The notes under the pieces are model-generated. The model was not told the origin of the DNA. It saw only the letters and a program-made list of their open reading frames with translations, and ran no database searches. DNA of 64,000 nt from Burkholderiales bacterium 70-64 (lineage in GTDB: Bacteria; Pseudomonadota; Gammaproteobacteria; Burkholderiales; Burkholderiaceae_E): NCBI GenBank assembly GCA_001898645.1, contig MKUQ01000004.1, positions 62,001-126,000 on the forward strand, written 5' to 3'. Below, piece after piece: positions 28,124 through 36,546 of the stretch (within the stretch, counting starts at the first letter, position 1; every line of letters starts with the position of its first letter). The position numbers and the translations under genes are program-made.

Positions 28124-30064
28124 GTGGAGCTGACGCTGACCGAAATAGCCGAAGCCGCGATCAAGGACGCCGACCGGGCCGTGATTCGCGATCTCGCCCG
28201 CTCCCTGAGCGCCGAGCAGGCGCTCTGGGTGAGCGGGTATTTCGCCGGCGTGGCCGAGGCGCGCGGCGATCTGTCCGCGGCCGGTCGCGAGGCCTCGACG
28301 GCGATCTCGCAGGCGGCGCGCGCGGCACAGGCGCCGGTTGCTGCGTCGCTGCTGAGAATCCTCTATGCCAGCGAGAGCGGCAACTCGGCCGCGCTGGCGC
28401 GCACCATCGAGGAACGGGCGCGAGGGTCGGGCCTGCGCACCGGCGTGGAAGATCTCGCGCGCTACAAGACGCGCGCCCTGGCCGAGGAAGAAACGATCCT
28501 GTTCGTCGCCAGCACCCACGGTGAGGGAGACCCGCCCGAGAGCGCCGCCCCGTTCTTCGAGTTCCTGTCCGGCCCCAGGGCACCCTTGCTGCAGCGGCTG
28601 CGCTTCGCCGTGCTGGCGCTGGGCGATTCGACCTACGAGTTCTTCTGCGAGGCCGGCAAGCGGCTCGATCGCCGGCTCGAGGAGCTGGGCGCAGTGCGCC
28701 TGCTCGATCGCTGCGACTGCGATGTCGACTACGAGGCCGATGCCGCTGCATGGGTCGAGCGGCTGCTCGCGCGCCTGGTTGGCGATGGCGCGGCGTCGGC
28801 CGGGGCGCAGGCCGGGGCGTCGGCTGCGGGGCAGGCCGGGGTATCGGTGCCGCCGCATGCCGCCGCGGCATCGATGAAGGGCGCCACGGCATCGGTGGAG
28901 GACGCCGCGGCGGGCGTGCGGCCGGGCGTCGCCGCGACGGCCCGCTACGGCAGGCAGCGGCCGTTCCCGGCACCCGTGCTGGCCAGTCTGCGGCTCACCG
29001 GGCGCGGCTCCTCCAAGGACACACGACACCTGGAGCTGGGGCTGGAGGGCTCGGGGCTCGACCCTCTTCCGGGCGACGCGCTCGGCGTGGCGGCGCGCAA
29101 CGATCCGGCGCTGGTGAGCGAGCTGATCGAGCACTTCGGCTGGTCCGGCGCCGAGCCGGTCGCCGTGGGCGAGGGCGAGGTGTCGATCGCGCAGGCGCTG
29201 GCCGGTGAGCTCGAGATCACGGCGCTGACCCCGCGTTTCGTCCAGTGGTGGGCCGGGGCATGCGGCGATCGCCAGCTGGCCGAGCTGGGCTCGGCGCAGT
29301 CGCGCGCGCAGCTCGGCGCCTTCATGGCGGACAACCAGCTCATCGACCTGGTCCGCTCGCGCCCGGCGCAGGGCGTCGCCCCGCAGGCATTCGCGCAGGC
29401 GCTGCGCAGGCTGCAGCCGCGCCTGTATTCGATCGCCTCCAGCCTCGCCTTCGCGCCGGACGAAGTCCACCTGTGCGTGGCCCCGGTGCGCTACAGCCTG
29501 CACGGGCGCGACCGGCACGGCGTTGCATCGGTGTTCCTGGCCGACCGGCTCGAGCCCGGCGACGGCGTTCCCGTGTACGTGCAGCGCAACGACCACTTCC
29601 GGCTGCCGGACGACCCCGCGGCGCCGATCGTGATGATCGGCGCCGGCACCGGCGTTGCGCCGTACCGGGCGTTCATGCAGCACCGCGAAGCGCTCGGCCT
29701 CGGCGCGAAGAGCTGGCTGTTCTTCGGCGAACGCAATTTCCGCACCGATTTCCTCTACCAGACCGAGTGGCAGGCGTGGCATCGGGAGGGGCTGCTCACG
29801 CGCATCGACCTGGCGTTCTCGCGCGACGGCGAGCGCAAGGTCTACGTGCAGCAGCGGCTGCTGGAGCAGGCCGCGCCGCTGTTCGCCTGGCTCGAGGAGG
29901 GCGCCCACCTCTACGTGTGCGGCGACGCCGGGTACATGGCGCGCGACGTCCACGCGGCGCTGGTGGAGGTCGTGGCCGGCAGCCGCGGCCGCGGCCGGGA
30001 GGACGCCGAGGAGCATCTGCGCGAGCTGCAGGCCGCCGGGCGCTACCAGCGCGACGTCTACTGA
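28124..30064 (+). CDS. cysJ: Sulfite reductase flavoprotein (alpha) subunit
   Basis: 646 residues. A flavodoxin-like FMN domain (about 78-220) starts ILYASESGNSAALART and contains FVASTHGEGDPPESAAPFFE. An Ala/Gly-rich linker (about 222-270) precedes the FAD domain (RLYSIASSLAF) and the NADPH domain (IVMIGAGTGVAPYRAFMQHR), ending ERYQRDVY-like as GRYQRDVY. It passes electrons from NADPH to the sirohaem subunit CysI encoded next. The GTG start has GAGAGGCGGGGG upstream. The N-terminal 75 residues are helical and typical of CysJ. Confidence 0.93.
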   Translation: MELTLTEIAEAAIKDADRAVIRDLARSLSAEQALWVSGYFAGVAEARGDLSAAGREASTAISQAARAAQAPVAASLLRILYASESGNSAALARTIEERARGSGLRTGVEDLARYKTRALAEEETILFVASTHGEGDPPESAAPFFEFLSGPRAPLLQRLRFAVLALGDSTYEFFCEAGKRLDRRLEELGAVRLLDRCDCDVDYEADAAAWVERLLARLVGDGAASAGAQAGASAAGQAGVSVPPHAAAASMKGATASVEDAAAGVRPGVAATARYGRQRPFPAPVLASLRLTGRGSSKDTRHLELGLEGSGLDPLPGDALGVAARNDPALVSELIEHFGWSGAEPVAVGEGEVSIAQALAGELEITALTPRFVQWWAGACGDRQLAELGSAQSRAQLGAFMADNQLIDLVRSRPAQGVAPQAFAQALRRLQPRLYSIASSLAFAPDEVHLCVAPVRYSLHGRDRHGVASVFLADRLEPGDGVPVYVQRNDHFRLPDDPAAPIVMIGAGTGVAPYRAFMQHREALGLGAKSWLFFGERNFRTDFLYQTEWQAWHREGLLTRIDLAFSRDGERKVYVQQRLLEQAAPLFAWLEEGAHLYVCGDAGYMARDVHAALVEVVAGSRGRGREDAEEHLRELQAAGRYQRDVY

Positions 30065-30079
30065 AGGACGGGCCCTTCC

Positions 30080-31840
30080 ATGAGCACCGAAGGCGATACC
30101 GCCGCGCCGACCGGCGTGGATCGCAGCTGCGATCTCTCGCAGCCGCTCGAGAAGCTGCATCCGGACGAGCGGATGAAGGCGGAGAGCAACTACCTGCGCG
30201 GCACCATTGCCGACAGCCTGCTGGATCCGCTCACCGGCGCGGTGACGCAGACCGATGCCAAGCTGATGAAGTTCCACGGCATCTACCAGCAGGACGACCG
30301 CGACCTGCGCGAGGAGCGGCGTCGCCAGAAGCTCGAGCCGGACTACCAGTTCATGATCCGCGTGCGCCTGGCCGGCGGCGTGTGCACGCCCGCTCAGTGG
30401 CTGAAGCTTGCCGGGCTCGCCCTGCGCCACGGCAACGCCACGCTGCGCCTGACCACGCGGCAGACCTTCCAGTTCCACGGCGTGCTCAAGGGCAGCCTCA
30501 AGCCCACCCTCGCCGGGCTGCACGAGGCCCTGCTCGACACCATCGCCGCCTGCGGCGACGACACGCGCGGCGTGATGTCCTCGGTGAACCCCCATCTCTC
30601 GGCGCTGCACCGCGAGGTCCACGAGCTCGCCCGGCGCACCTCCAACGAGGTGATTCCCGTCCAGCGTGCCTACCACGAGATCTGGCTCGACGGCGAGAAG
30701 GTGGTCTCCTCCGAGCCCGAGGAGCCCATGTACGGGCCGACCTACCTGCCGCGCAAGTTCAAGTTCGGCTTCGCCATTCCGCCGCTCAACGACATCGACG
30801 TCTACACGCAGGACGTCGGCTTCGTCGCCATGGCCGAGGGCGAGACGCTGTCGGGCTTCGACCTCACCGTGGGGGGCGGCATGGGCCGCACCGATCGCGC
30901 GCCGCACACCTATCCGCGGCTGGGCGATCTGATCGGCTACTTCCCCAAGGACCGGCTGTCCGAGGTGGCGCTGGCGATCGTGACCATCCAGCGCGACTTC
31001 GGCAATCGTGCCGACCGCAGCCGGGCGCGCTTCAAGTACACCCTCGACGACAAGGGCCTGCCGTGGTTCCGGCGCGAGCTGGAGGCCCGCCTCGGCTTCG
31101 CGCTGGAGCCGGCGCGCCCCTTCGTCTTCACCACCCATGCCGATGACTACGGCTGGACCCGCGGATCCGACGGCGCCTGGCACTACACGCTGTTCGTGGA
31201 GAACGGCCGCATCGCCGACACCGAGCGCCTGCGCCTGATGACGGCGCTGCAGGAGATCGCCCGCGTCCACCAGGGCGAGTTCCGCCTGACTCCGAACCAG
31301 AACCTGATCATCGCCAACGTGCCGGCGCAAGCCAGGGCGGCGATCGACCGGCTGCTCGAAGGGCACGGCCTGCACGGCCCCAACCGCGCGAGCGCGCTGC
31401 GGCTCAACTCGATGGCCTGCGTCGGCTTCCCGACCTGCGGCCTGGCGATGGCCGAGAGCGAGCGCTACCTGCCGGTGTTGATCGACAAGGTGGAGGCGAT
31501 CGCGCAGCGCCACGGGCTGGCCGGGCAGGCGATCGTGACCCGCATGACCGGCTGCCCCAACGGCTGCGCCCGTCCTTACGTGGCCGAGCTGGCGTTCACC
31601 GGGCGCGCCCCGGGCAAGTACAACATGTACCTGGGCGGCGGCGCGCATGGCCAGCGTCTGAACCGGATGTACCTGGAGAACATCGGCGAGGAGCGCATCC
31701 TGGCCGAGATCGACCGGCTGTTCGCCCGCTATGCCGCGGAGCGCGTCGAAGGCGAACGCTTCGGCGACTTCGTGATCCGCGCCGGCATCGTGCGCTCGGT
31801 GGAAAGCGGCGTCGATTTCAATCGCGCCGATCCTGCCTGA
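30080..31840 (+). CDS. cysI: Sulfite reductase hemoprotein (beta) subunit, NADPH-dependent type
   Basis: 586 residues. CysI reduces sulfite to sulfide at a coupled sirohaem and [4Fe-4S] cluster. Cluster ligands are in MACVGFPTCGLAMAESERYL (near residue 447) and TGCPNGCARPYVAELA (near residue 491). Paired ferredoxin-reductase-like repeats include LRLTTRQTFQFHGV. The start (LHPDERMKAESNYLRGTIAD) is typical of enterobacterial-type CysI that works with CysJ. It lies 15 bases after cysJ. A second, different sulfite reductase is encoded at 36491-38191. Confidence 0.95.
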   Translation: MSTEGDTAAPTGVDRSCDLSQPLEKLHPDERMKAESNYLRGTIADSLLDPLTGAVTQTDAKLMKFHGIYQQDDRDLREERRRQKLEPDYQFMIRVRLAGGVCTPAQWLKLAGLALRHGNATLRLTTRQTFQFHGVLKGSLKPTLAGLHEALLDTIAACGDDTRGVMSSVNPHLSALHREVHELARRTSNEVIPVQRAYHEIWLDGEKVVSSEPEEPMYGPTYLPRKFKFGFAIPPLNDIDVYTQDVGFVAMAEGETLSGFDLTVGGGMGRTDRAPHTYPRLGDLIGYFPKDRLSEVALAIVTIQRDFGNRADRSRARFKYTLDDKGLPWFRRELEARLGFALEPARPFVFTTHADDYGWTRGSDGAWHYTLFVENGRIADTERLRLMTALQEIARVHQGEFRLTPNQNLIIANVPAQARAAIDRLLEGHGLHGPNRASALRLNSMACVGFPTCGLAMAESERYLPVLIDKVEAIAQRHGLAGQAIVTRMTGCPNGCARPYVAELAFTGRAPGKYNMYLGGGAHGQRLNRMYLENIGEERILAEIDRLFARYAAERVEGERFGDFVIRAGIVRSVESGVDFNRADPA

Positions 31841-31894
31841 GCGGTCGCGCCCGAACGTCCTCGCCCAGGAGTCTGTTCCCGGGACGTGCCTGCG

Positions 31895-32824
31895 TCAGCG
31901 ATCGTCGTCCAGGATCGCCGCGCGCACCGCATCGCCGGCCAGCTCGGGTGCGCACAGCTCGATGAAGCGGTAGCCGAACGAGCGCAGGAAGTGGCCGCGG
32001 CGCACCGCGATCACGGTGGTGTTCTCGGGAAACAGGGGTGTGCCGCCCAGCTGCTGGAGCTGGGTGTCGCGCCGTGGGTCGAAGGCGATCGGGCTGACGA
32101 TGCCCACGCCCAGCCCCAGCTCGACGTAGCGCTTGATCACGTCGGAGTCCACCGCCGACAGGATCACGTTGGGCACGATGCCGGCCAGGCGGAAGGCTTC
32201 GTTGACGCGGCGCCGCCCGGCGAAGGCCTCGTGGTAGGTGATGATGGGGTATGCGGCGATGTCGGCCAGCGCCGGCGCGGGCAGCGCCAGCAGCGGGTGG
32301 CCGTGCGGTACGACGATCGCATGGCGCCAGCGGTAGAAGGGGAAGGCGACCAGCTCGGGCACCTCGCCCAGCGATTCGGTGGCGATGCCGATGTCGGCCT
32401 CGCCGCTGAGCAGCCGGTCGGCGATCGCCTGCGGGTTCGCCTCGACGATCTCCAGCCGCACCTTGGGGAACTCGCGCACGAACTGCGAGACCAGGTCGGC
32501 GATGCGGTAGCGCGCCTGGGTATGGGTGGTGGCGATGGCCAGCCTGCCTTCGTCCTTGCGGGTGAAGTGCTCGGCGAGCTGGCGGATGTTCGAGGCGTCG
32601 TGCAGCAGGCGCTCGACCACCGGCAGCAGCTCGCGGCCCGGCTCGGTCAGGCCGAGCAGGCGCTTGCCGCGCCGCACGAACAGCTGCAGCCCGAGCTCGT
32701 CCTCGAGGTCGCGGATGTGCTTGCTCACGCCCGACTGGGAGATGTAGAGCGCGTTGGCGACCTCGGTGAGGTTGAAGTCCCGGCGCGCCGTCTCGCGGAT
32801 GATGCGCAGCTGCTGGAAGTTCAT
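31895..32824 (-). CDS. cysB: LysR-type regulator, CysB/Cbl-like
   Basis: 309 residues. The winged helix-turn-helix (about 1-60, MNFQQLRIIRETARRDFNLT then SQSGVSKHIRDLEDELGLQL) is almost diagnostic of CysB/Cbl, and the effector domain has IATTHTQARYRI, as in CysB. CysB activates sulfate assimilation genes when N-acetylserine is present; Cbl/SsuR relatives regulate sulfonate use, so the exact paralogue is uncertain. It lies downstream of the cysHDN operon in the same orientation, separated by 239 bases that contain a hairpin. Confidence 0.88.
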   Translation of the reverse strand: MNFQQLRIIRETARRDFNLTEVANALYISQSGVSKHIRDLEDELGLQLFVRRGKRLLGLTEPGRELLPVVERLLHDASNIRQLAEHFTRKDEGRLAIATTHTQARYRIADLVSQFVREFPKVRLEIVEANPQAIADRLLSGEADIGIATESLGEVPELVAFPFYRWRHAIVVPHGHPLLALPAPALADIAAYPIITYHEAFAGRRRVNEAFRLAGIVPNVILSAVDSDVIKRYVELGLGVGIVSPIAFDPRRDTQLQQLGGTPLFPENTTVIAVRRGHFLRSFGYRFIELCAPELAGDAVRAAILDDDR

Positions 32825-32915
32825 GCCGGCGGCTCGCGCAGTGCACGCCGCTGCGGCCGCATGGAGGTCGTGATCGGGCGGGGCATAGCGAGGGATTGGA
32901 CCTCGGGCGGGCGCG

Positions 32916-32942
32916 GTCGGAAACGATCCCGCCGTTTCCGAC
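32916..32942. terminator. Perfect 10-bp dyad between cysN and cysB
   Basis: GTCGGAAACG (32916-32925) is repeated inverted as CGTTTCCGAC (32933-32942) around a seven-base loop. It lies after the cysN stop and before cysB, both on the minus strand. There is no T-tract in the minus direction, so a terminator is possible but not proven; it could also be a regulatory dyad for cysB. The rest of the 239-base gap shows nothing clear. Confidence 0.45.
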
Positions 32943-33063
32943 TTTGCTTATGAGCAGCCCGGCAATGCACCGCTGCGCGCGCTGGCGGTGCGGCGCCCGC
33001 CGGCGCCGGCTGGCGCGCGACGCGAGTGGATCCGGCGCGGCGGCGGGTCCGCCCTGCGGCCGT

Positions 33064-34359
33064 TCAGCCGTGCGCGATGGTCCCGGCCGCCACCGTGCGG
33101 TGGGTCACCTCGTCGATCAGGATCAGCGCGCCCAGGCTGCGGTTGCTGCGATAGTCGTCGACCGCGAGCGGCTGCTGCAGCGCCAGGCGTACCCGCCCGA
33201 CGTCGTTCATCGCGAACGGCTCGTCGCCGGCCACGCGCTCGAGGCGCTCGATGTCGATGCGATGGACGATGCGCTCGAGGCGTGCGCGGACCGTCGCGCT
33301 GCCTTGCTTGAGCAGGTAGGGGCGAGAGGGGTCGAGCGGCGCGGCGTCGAACCAGCACAGGTCGACCTCGAGGGTGCGCAGGCGCGCCGGCGGCTGTCCG
33401 GGCGCGGCCAGCAGGTCGCCGCGCGAGAGGTCGATGTCGCGATCGAGCTCGATGGTGACGGCGTCGCCGGCCGCGGCGAACCCGATCTCGCCCGAGGGGC
33501 CGATCAGCCGGCGCACCGTCGCCGGCTGCCCGCTCGCGACCGCCAGCACCGCGTCGCCGGCGGCCACCACGCCGCCGGCCACCGTGCCCTGGTAGCCGCG
33601 GAAGGGGGCATGCTCGAAGCCGCTGCCGGCCTGGGCGTTGCCGCCGGCGATGCGCACCACGCGCTGCACGGCCATGCGGAACGGCCCCTGCGCGGCCGGG
33701 CCCGCCGCCGGCACCGTCTCCAGGTGGGCGAGCAGCGTGGGGCCGTGATACCAGGGCGCGGCCGCGCTGCGCTCGACCACGTTGTCGCCCGACAGGGCGC
33801 ACAGCGGGATGGCCTGCGCATCGGCGAACCCGAGCGTTTCCGCGAAGCGCGCGAACTCGTCGCGGATCGCCTCGAAGCGCGCCTGCGACCAGCCCGCCAG
33901 GTCCATCTTGTTGACTGCCAGCACCAGGTGGGCGACGCCCAGCCAGTGCGCCAGGTAGGCGTGGCGCCGCGTCTGCGAGACGATGCCGGTGCGCGCGTCC
34001 ACCAGCAGCACGGCGAGGTCGGCGGTGCTGGCCGCGGTGACCATGTTGCGCGTGTACTGGAGGTGGCCGGGCGAGTCGCCGATGATGAACTTGCGCAGCG
34101 GCGTGGCGAAGTAGCGGTAGGCCACGTCGATGGTGATGCCCTGCTCGCGCTCCGAGAGCAGGCCGTCGGTGATCAGCGACAGGTCGAGGCCGCCGAAGCC
34201 GCGCCGGCGCGAGGCCGCCTCGATCGCGCTCAGCTGGTCGGCGAACAGGCCCTTGCTGTCGTGCAGCAGGCGGCCGATCAGCGTGCTCTTGCCGTCGTCG
34301 ACGCTGCCCGCGGTGACGAAGCGCAGCAGGCTGCCCTGGATCCGTTCGGGTGCGCCCAT
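33064..34359 (-). CDS. cysN: Sulfate adenylyltransferase, GTPase subunit 1
   Basis: 431-residue elongation-factor-like GTPase that couples GTP hydrolysis to APS formation by CysD. G1 is GSVDDGKST (18-26), G3 is DSPGH and G4 is NKMD; beta-barrel domains follow. There is no C-terminal APS kinase domain, in agreement with direct reduction of APS by CysH. Its ATG overlaps the cysD stop by one base (TGATG). Confidence 0.96.
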   Translation of the reverse strand: MGAPERIQGSLLRFVTAGSVDDGKSTLIGRLLHDSKGLFADQLSAIEAASRRRGFGGLDLSLITDGLLSEREQGITIDVAYRYFATPLRKFIIGDSPGHLQYTRNMVTAASTADLAVLLVDARTGIVSQTRRHAYLAHWLGVAHLVLAVNKMDLAGWSQARFEAIRDEFARFAETLGFADAQAIPLCALSGDNVVERSAAAPWYHGPTLLAHLETVPAAGPAAQGPFRMAVQRVVRIAGGNAQAGSGFEHAPFRGYQGTVAGGVVAAGDAVLAVASGQPATVRRLIGPSGEIGFAAAGDAVTIELDRDIDLSRGDLLAAPGQPPARLRTLEVDLCWFDAAPLDPSRPYLLKQGSATVRARLERIVHRIDIERLERVAGDEPFAMNDVGRVRLALQQPLAVDDYRSNRSLGALILIDEVTHRTVAAGTIAHG

Positions 34360-35297
34360 CAGAAATAGCCCTCCTTCTTGCGCAGCTCCATGGCCGCTTC
34401 GTTGGCCTGGTCGTCCAGGCGCGTGGCGCCGCGCTCGGTGATGCGCGTAGCGGCGGTCTCGGCGACGATCTGCGCGAGCGTCGCCGCGCGCGACTCGACC
34501 GGTGCCGTGCAGGTGATGTCGCCCACCGTGCGGAAGCGCACCGGCAGCGACTCCACGCGCTCGCCCTCGCGCGCCGGCGTCAGCCCGGTGACGGCGACGA
34601 TCGCCGCGCCGCGGCGCACCACCGGGCGCACGTGGCTGAAGTAGATCGACGGCAGCTCGATCGCCTCGCGTTCGATGTACTGCCAGATGTCGAGCTCGGT
34701 CCAGTTCGACAGCGGGAAGACGCGCATGTTCTCGCCGGGCGCCACGCGCGCGTTGTACAGCGACCAGAGCTCCGGGCGCTGGTTCTTGGGGTCCCACTGG
34801 CCGAACTCGTCGCGAAACGAGAAGATGCGCTCCTTGGCGCGCGCCTTCTCCTCGTCGCGGCGCGCCCCGCCGATGCAGGCGTCGAAGCCGAGCTCGGCGA
34901 TCGCGTCGAGCAGCGTCACCGACTGGTGCCGGTTGCGCGGCTCGTCGGGGCCGCGCAGGCGCACCCGCCCCGAGCGGATCGAATCGCCGACCGAGCGCAC
35001 CGCCAGCGCCAGGCCCGAGCGCGCGGCCGCCGCGTCGCGAAAGGCGATCACCTCGGGGAAGTTGTGCTCGGTGTCGATGTGCAGCAGCGTGAACGTCGGG
35101 CGCTCGGGGAAGAACGCCTTGAGCGCCAGGTGCAGCACCACGGCCGAATCCTTGCCGCCGGAGAACAGCAGGGCCACGTTGCGGCACTCGGCGGCCACCT
35201 CGCGCAGGATGTGGATGGCCTCGGCCTCGAGCGCATCGAGGTGGCTGCGGACCGCGGCCGCGGGCGGGGACAGTGCGAAGGACAGGGGGGCGTTCAT
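34359..35297 (-). CDS. cysD: Sulfate adenylyltransferase subunit 2
   Basis: 312-residue PP-loop enzyme that adenylylates sulfate with ATP to give APS. The PP-loop SGGKDS is at residues 46-51 and the family motif DEFGQWDPKNQRPELW is present; the end RKKEGYF is the classic CysD terminus. Its start overlaps the cysH stop (ATGA) and its stop overlaps cysN, so cysH-cysD-cysN are translationally coupled. Confidence 0.97.
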   Translation of the reverse strand: MNAPLSFALSPPAAAVRSHLDALEAEAIHILREVAAECRNVALLFSGGKDSAVVLHLALKAFFPERPTFTLLHIDTEHNFPEVIAFRDAAAARSGLALAVRSVGDSIRSGRVRLRGPDEPRNRHQSVTLLDAIAELGFDACIGGARRDEEKARAKERIFSFRDEFGQWDPKNQRPELWSLYNARVAPGENMRVFPLSNWTELDIWQYIEREAIELPSIYFSHVRPVVRRGAAIVAVTGLTPAREGERVESLPVRFRTVGDITCTAPVESRAATLAQIVAETAATRITERGATRLDDQANEAAMELRKKEGYF

Positions 35298-36022
35298 GCG
35301 GGTTGCCTGGAGGATCGAGGGTTCGTGCGGGCCAGCCGGCCGTCGGGGCCGACGTGCAGGCCGCATTCCTTGTGCTCGGGCTGCTCCCACCACCAGCGGC
35401 CGGCGCGCGGGTCTTCGCCGGGCTCGACGGCGCGCGTGCACGGCGCGCAGCCGATCGACGGATAGCCGCGGGCGTGCAGCGCGTTGACCGGCACGTCGTA
35501 CTCGCGCAGGTAGGCGAGCACCTGCTTTTCGGTCCACTCGGCGAGCGGGTTCAGCTTGAACAGGTCGTGCACCGGATCGGCGGCGAGCACCGGCACCTCG
35601 GCGCGCGTGACCGCCTGGCCGCGGCGCAGGCCGGTGATCCACAGCCGCTTGCCGGCCAGCGCGCGGCCGAGCGGCTCGACCTTGCGCACCGCGCAGCAGG
35701 CATGGCGCGCCTCGAGGCTCGAGTAGAAGCCGTTGGGGCCGTCGCGCCGCACCAGGCGCTCGAGCGCCTCGGCCTGCGGGAACAGCACGCGGATCTCGCG
35801 GCCGTAGCGCGCCCGCGCGCGGGCCATCAGTGCGTGCGTTTCCTCGTGCAGGCGGCCGGTGTCGATGGTGAAGACCTCGGCGCGCAGGTCGTGGCGCGCG
35901 ATCAGGTCGAGGATGACCATGTCCTCCAGGCCGAAGCTGCACGAGAAGGCGGCCGGCGCGTGCTCGCGGACCGCCTCGGCAAGCGCGGCGAGCGCGGCGT
36001 ATTCGTGGGCCGGCCGGGTCAC
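35294..36022 (-). CDS. cysH: Adenylyl-sulfate (APS) reductase
   Basis: 242-residue reductase converting APS to sulfite and AMP with thioredoxin. Besides SFGLEDMVILDLI and TIDTGRLHEETH, it has paired cysteines (ARHACCAVRKVEPL and GCAPCTRAVEPGEDPRAGRW), the [4Fe-4S] cluster pattern that separates APS reductases from PAPS reductases, and a C-terminal ECGLH catalytic motif. The start is assigned to a GTG at 36022 overlapping the preceding stop (GTGA). Confidence 0.94.
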   Translation of the reverse strand: MTRPAHEYAALAALAEAVREHAPAAFSCSFGLEDMVILDLIARHDLRAEVFTIDTGRLHEETHALMARARARYGREIRVLFPQAEALERLVRRDGPNGFYSSLEARHACCAVRKVEPLGRALAGKRLWITGLRRGQAVTRAEVPVLAADPVHDLFKLNPLAEWTEKQVLAYLREYDVPVNALHARGYPSIGCAPCTRAVEPGEDPRAGRWWWEQPEHKECGLHVGPDGRLARTNPRSSRQPA

Positions 36023-36546
36023 GGACGGGCTCCCTGCGCGAGCGCGCGCCGCCCGAACAGCGCCACGGGAGCGGCCCACGCCTGGTAGGCGTCGCTGAAG
36101 TCGGCGAACGCCGAGAGCGCTTCCTGCGGATCCTGGTCGGCGCGCAGCCGGAAGGTGTCGAAGCCGCAGCGCTCGAGCAGCAGGAGCTGGTCGCGCAGCA
36201 CGTCGCCGACGGCCATCAGCGGTCCGCTCCAGCGCAGCTGCTGGCGCAGCATGCGGGCGCTCGAATAGGCGCGGCCGTCGGTGAACACCGGCAGGTGGAT
36301 GGCGATCATGGCCAGGTGCGGCAGGTCGGCGTGCAGCGCGTGCGGGTCGTCGCCGGGCGACAGCAGCACGCCGATCGGCGCGGCGCGGCCGCCGGACGCC
36401 TGCATGTCTGCGCCCAGCGCGCGCCAGCGCGCCAGCGTGACGATGTCCCACGCGGCGGGAGGCGTCTCGCCGAGGTCCGCCTGTCCGTGGTCAGGAATGC
36501 GCCAGCGATTCGGTACCGGCTTGCGATGCTCGATCAGCGTTGCCAT
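36019..36546 (-). CDS. DUF934 family protein of the sulfite reductase operon
   Basis: 175-residue member of DUF934, a family found next to ferredoxin-type sulfite/nitrite reductases in proteobacteria and often annotated as an oxidoreductase accessory protein. Recognisable parts are HLPVFTDGRAYSSARMLRQQ and GDVLRDQLLLLERCGFDTF. Biochemical function is unknown. The ATG at 36546 lies inside the upstream cysI, giving a 56-base overlap, and its stop overlaps the cysH GTG. Confidence 0.88.
   Translation of the reverse strand: MATLIEHRKPVPNRWRIPDHGQADLGETPPAAWDIVTLARWRALGADMQASGGRAAPIGVLLSPGDDPHALHADLPHLAMIAIHLPVFTDGRAYSSARMLRQQLRWSGPLMAVGDVLRDQLLLLERCGFDTFRLRADQDPQEALSAFADFSDAYQAWAAPVALFGRRALAQGARP

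Noticed and set aside
34230-34255. A further copy of the GAACAGGCCCTT repeat within cysN
   Set aside because: Only about 13 bases match and they encode conserved residues of CysN, so it is coincidence of coding sequence.
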